Of a DNA stretch of 41,018 nucleotides, positions 40,633-41,018 are shown piece by piece. This stretch comes from Actinomycetes bacterium (GTDB lineage Bacteria; Actinomycetota; Thermoleophilia; Gaiellales; Gaiellaceae). How positions within the stretch are numbered: position 1 is the first letter of the stretch; each line of letters begins with the position of its first letter. Both the position numbers and the translations under genes were made by a program. Below the pieces are notes generated by a model. That model was not told the DNA's origin. It saw only the letters and a list, made by a program, of their open reading frames with translations, and did no database searches. The stretch is taken from NCBI GenBank assembly GCA_025358355.1, contig JANYJX010000007.1, positions 1 to 41,018 of the forward strand, in the 5' to 3' direction.

Positions 40633-41018
40633 CAACCTCCGGCACCGGCACACGCGAGAGCCCCTGGCTCCTGAAGACACCTCCCGGCAGCTCCGAGTTC
40701 GAGGCCTTCCGCGACGAGACACTCGATCCACCAGCCCTCGTCGTGCGGGTCGGGAAGACCGAGCTCCGTTATCAGCTGCGCTGCATCGACGACCTCCACA
40801 CGATGCTGAAAGGACACGGTGACTGGCTACCGCTTGGCGGCGCCGACGAGCAGAAGCCCGCAGCTGACGGCACCGTCGAAGCATGGGGACGCGCGGAGAG
40901 CAACCCGGTCGGCGGCTGGTACGGGATCAAGAAGGGCCTGCGAGGGCGCTTCGGCGTCTACGTCCCGCCGGTGCTCGAGGAACTCGGGCTGGCCGAAGTC
41001 GAGCACAACCCGCGCAAC
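40629..41018 (+). CDS. DUF6855-like protein, incomplete at the window end
   Basis: The ATG overlaps the previous stop (ATGA) and the frame stays open through the last base (130 codons), so the C-terminus is outside. The protein reads ESPWLLKTPPGSSEFEAFRD, ALVVRVGKTELRYQLRCIDDLHTML, DWLPLGGADEQKP and WYGIKKGLRGRFGVYVPP. I recall this as a short conserved actinobacterial family (DUF6855-like), but the name is from memory. It is the third gene of the ArsR operon. Its role is unknown. Confidence 0.6.
   Translation, partial: MTTSGTGTRESPWLLKTPPGSSEFEAFRDETLDPPALVVRVGKTELRYQLRCIDDLHTMLKGHGDWLPLGGADEQKPAADGTVEAWGRAESNPVGGWYGIKKGLRGRFGVYVPPVLEELGLAEVEHNPRN

Overview
The window is high-GC DNA from an actinobacterium. 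The gene types, leaderless TAnnnT promoters and frequent GTG/TTG starts suggest the Thermoleophilia (Gaiella/Solirubrobacter-like), but no rRNA or other marker gene is present to prove it. Genes are packed tightly, with many 1-4 bp start/stop overlaps. I see no tRNA, rRNA or CRISPR array.

Region 1 (1-1.7 kb) is mobile debris: an IS481-like integrase fragment cut off by an IS3-family element with 52-bp inverted repeats. The element's orfA is frameshifted.

Region 2 (1.7-22.2 kb) is a catabolic island. It holds two Rieske oxygenases whose iron-site spacing and bridging Glu match the carnitine-monooxygenase (CntA) type, a TetR regulator, a flavin amine oxidase, a complete PotABCD-type ABC importer and a hot-dog thioesterase. 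It also holds an unidentified 256-aa protein, a trimethylamine-dehydrogenase-like FMN/4Fe-4S/dinucleotide oxidoreductase, an acyl-CoA dehydrogenase, an O-methyltransferase, an NDP-forming acyl-CoA synthetase and a CoA-acylating methylmalonate-semialdehyde dehydrogenase. A closely matching 16-18 bp palindrome lies in front of tetR, between potD and the thioesterase operon, and in front of the acyl-CoA dehydrogenase. I infer a TetR-controlled regulon for uptake and stepwise degradation of an N-methylated or quaternary amine (betaine, carnitine or polyamine class). The substrate is not proven. A BNR-repeat protein with a ThiS/MoaD-like partner and a frameshifted TolB/RTX/discoidin gene sit inside this part.

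Region 3 (22.2-31.8 kb) carries envelope and housekeeping genes: an NlpC/P60 hydrolase, a neutral zinc metallopeptidase, two small unknown genes, a DUF4097/ribbon-helix-helix cluster, a heterodimeric ABC exporter with one degenerate ATP site (preceded by a candidate 20-codon leader ORF and hairpin), an M29 aminopeptidase and small unknown proteins.

Region 4 (31.8-36.8 kb) has the E1 component of 2-oxoglutarate dehydrogenase, two small membrane proteins and a secreted clan-A glycoside hydrolase-like protein.

Region 5 (36.8-39.5 kb) is rich in pseudogenes: a methyltransferase remnant, an HdeD-family gene with two in-frame TGA codons, and a frameshifted potassium channel, around an intact YihY/BrkB membrane protein. 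The end (39.5-41 kb) has a small monooxygenase-like protein and an ArsR-SRPBCC-DUF6855-like operon that runs off the window.
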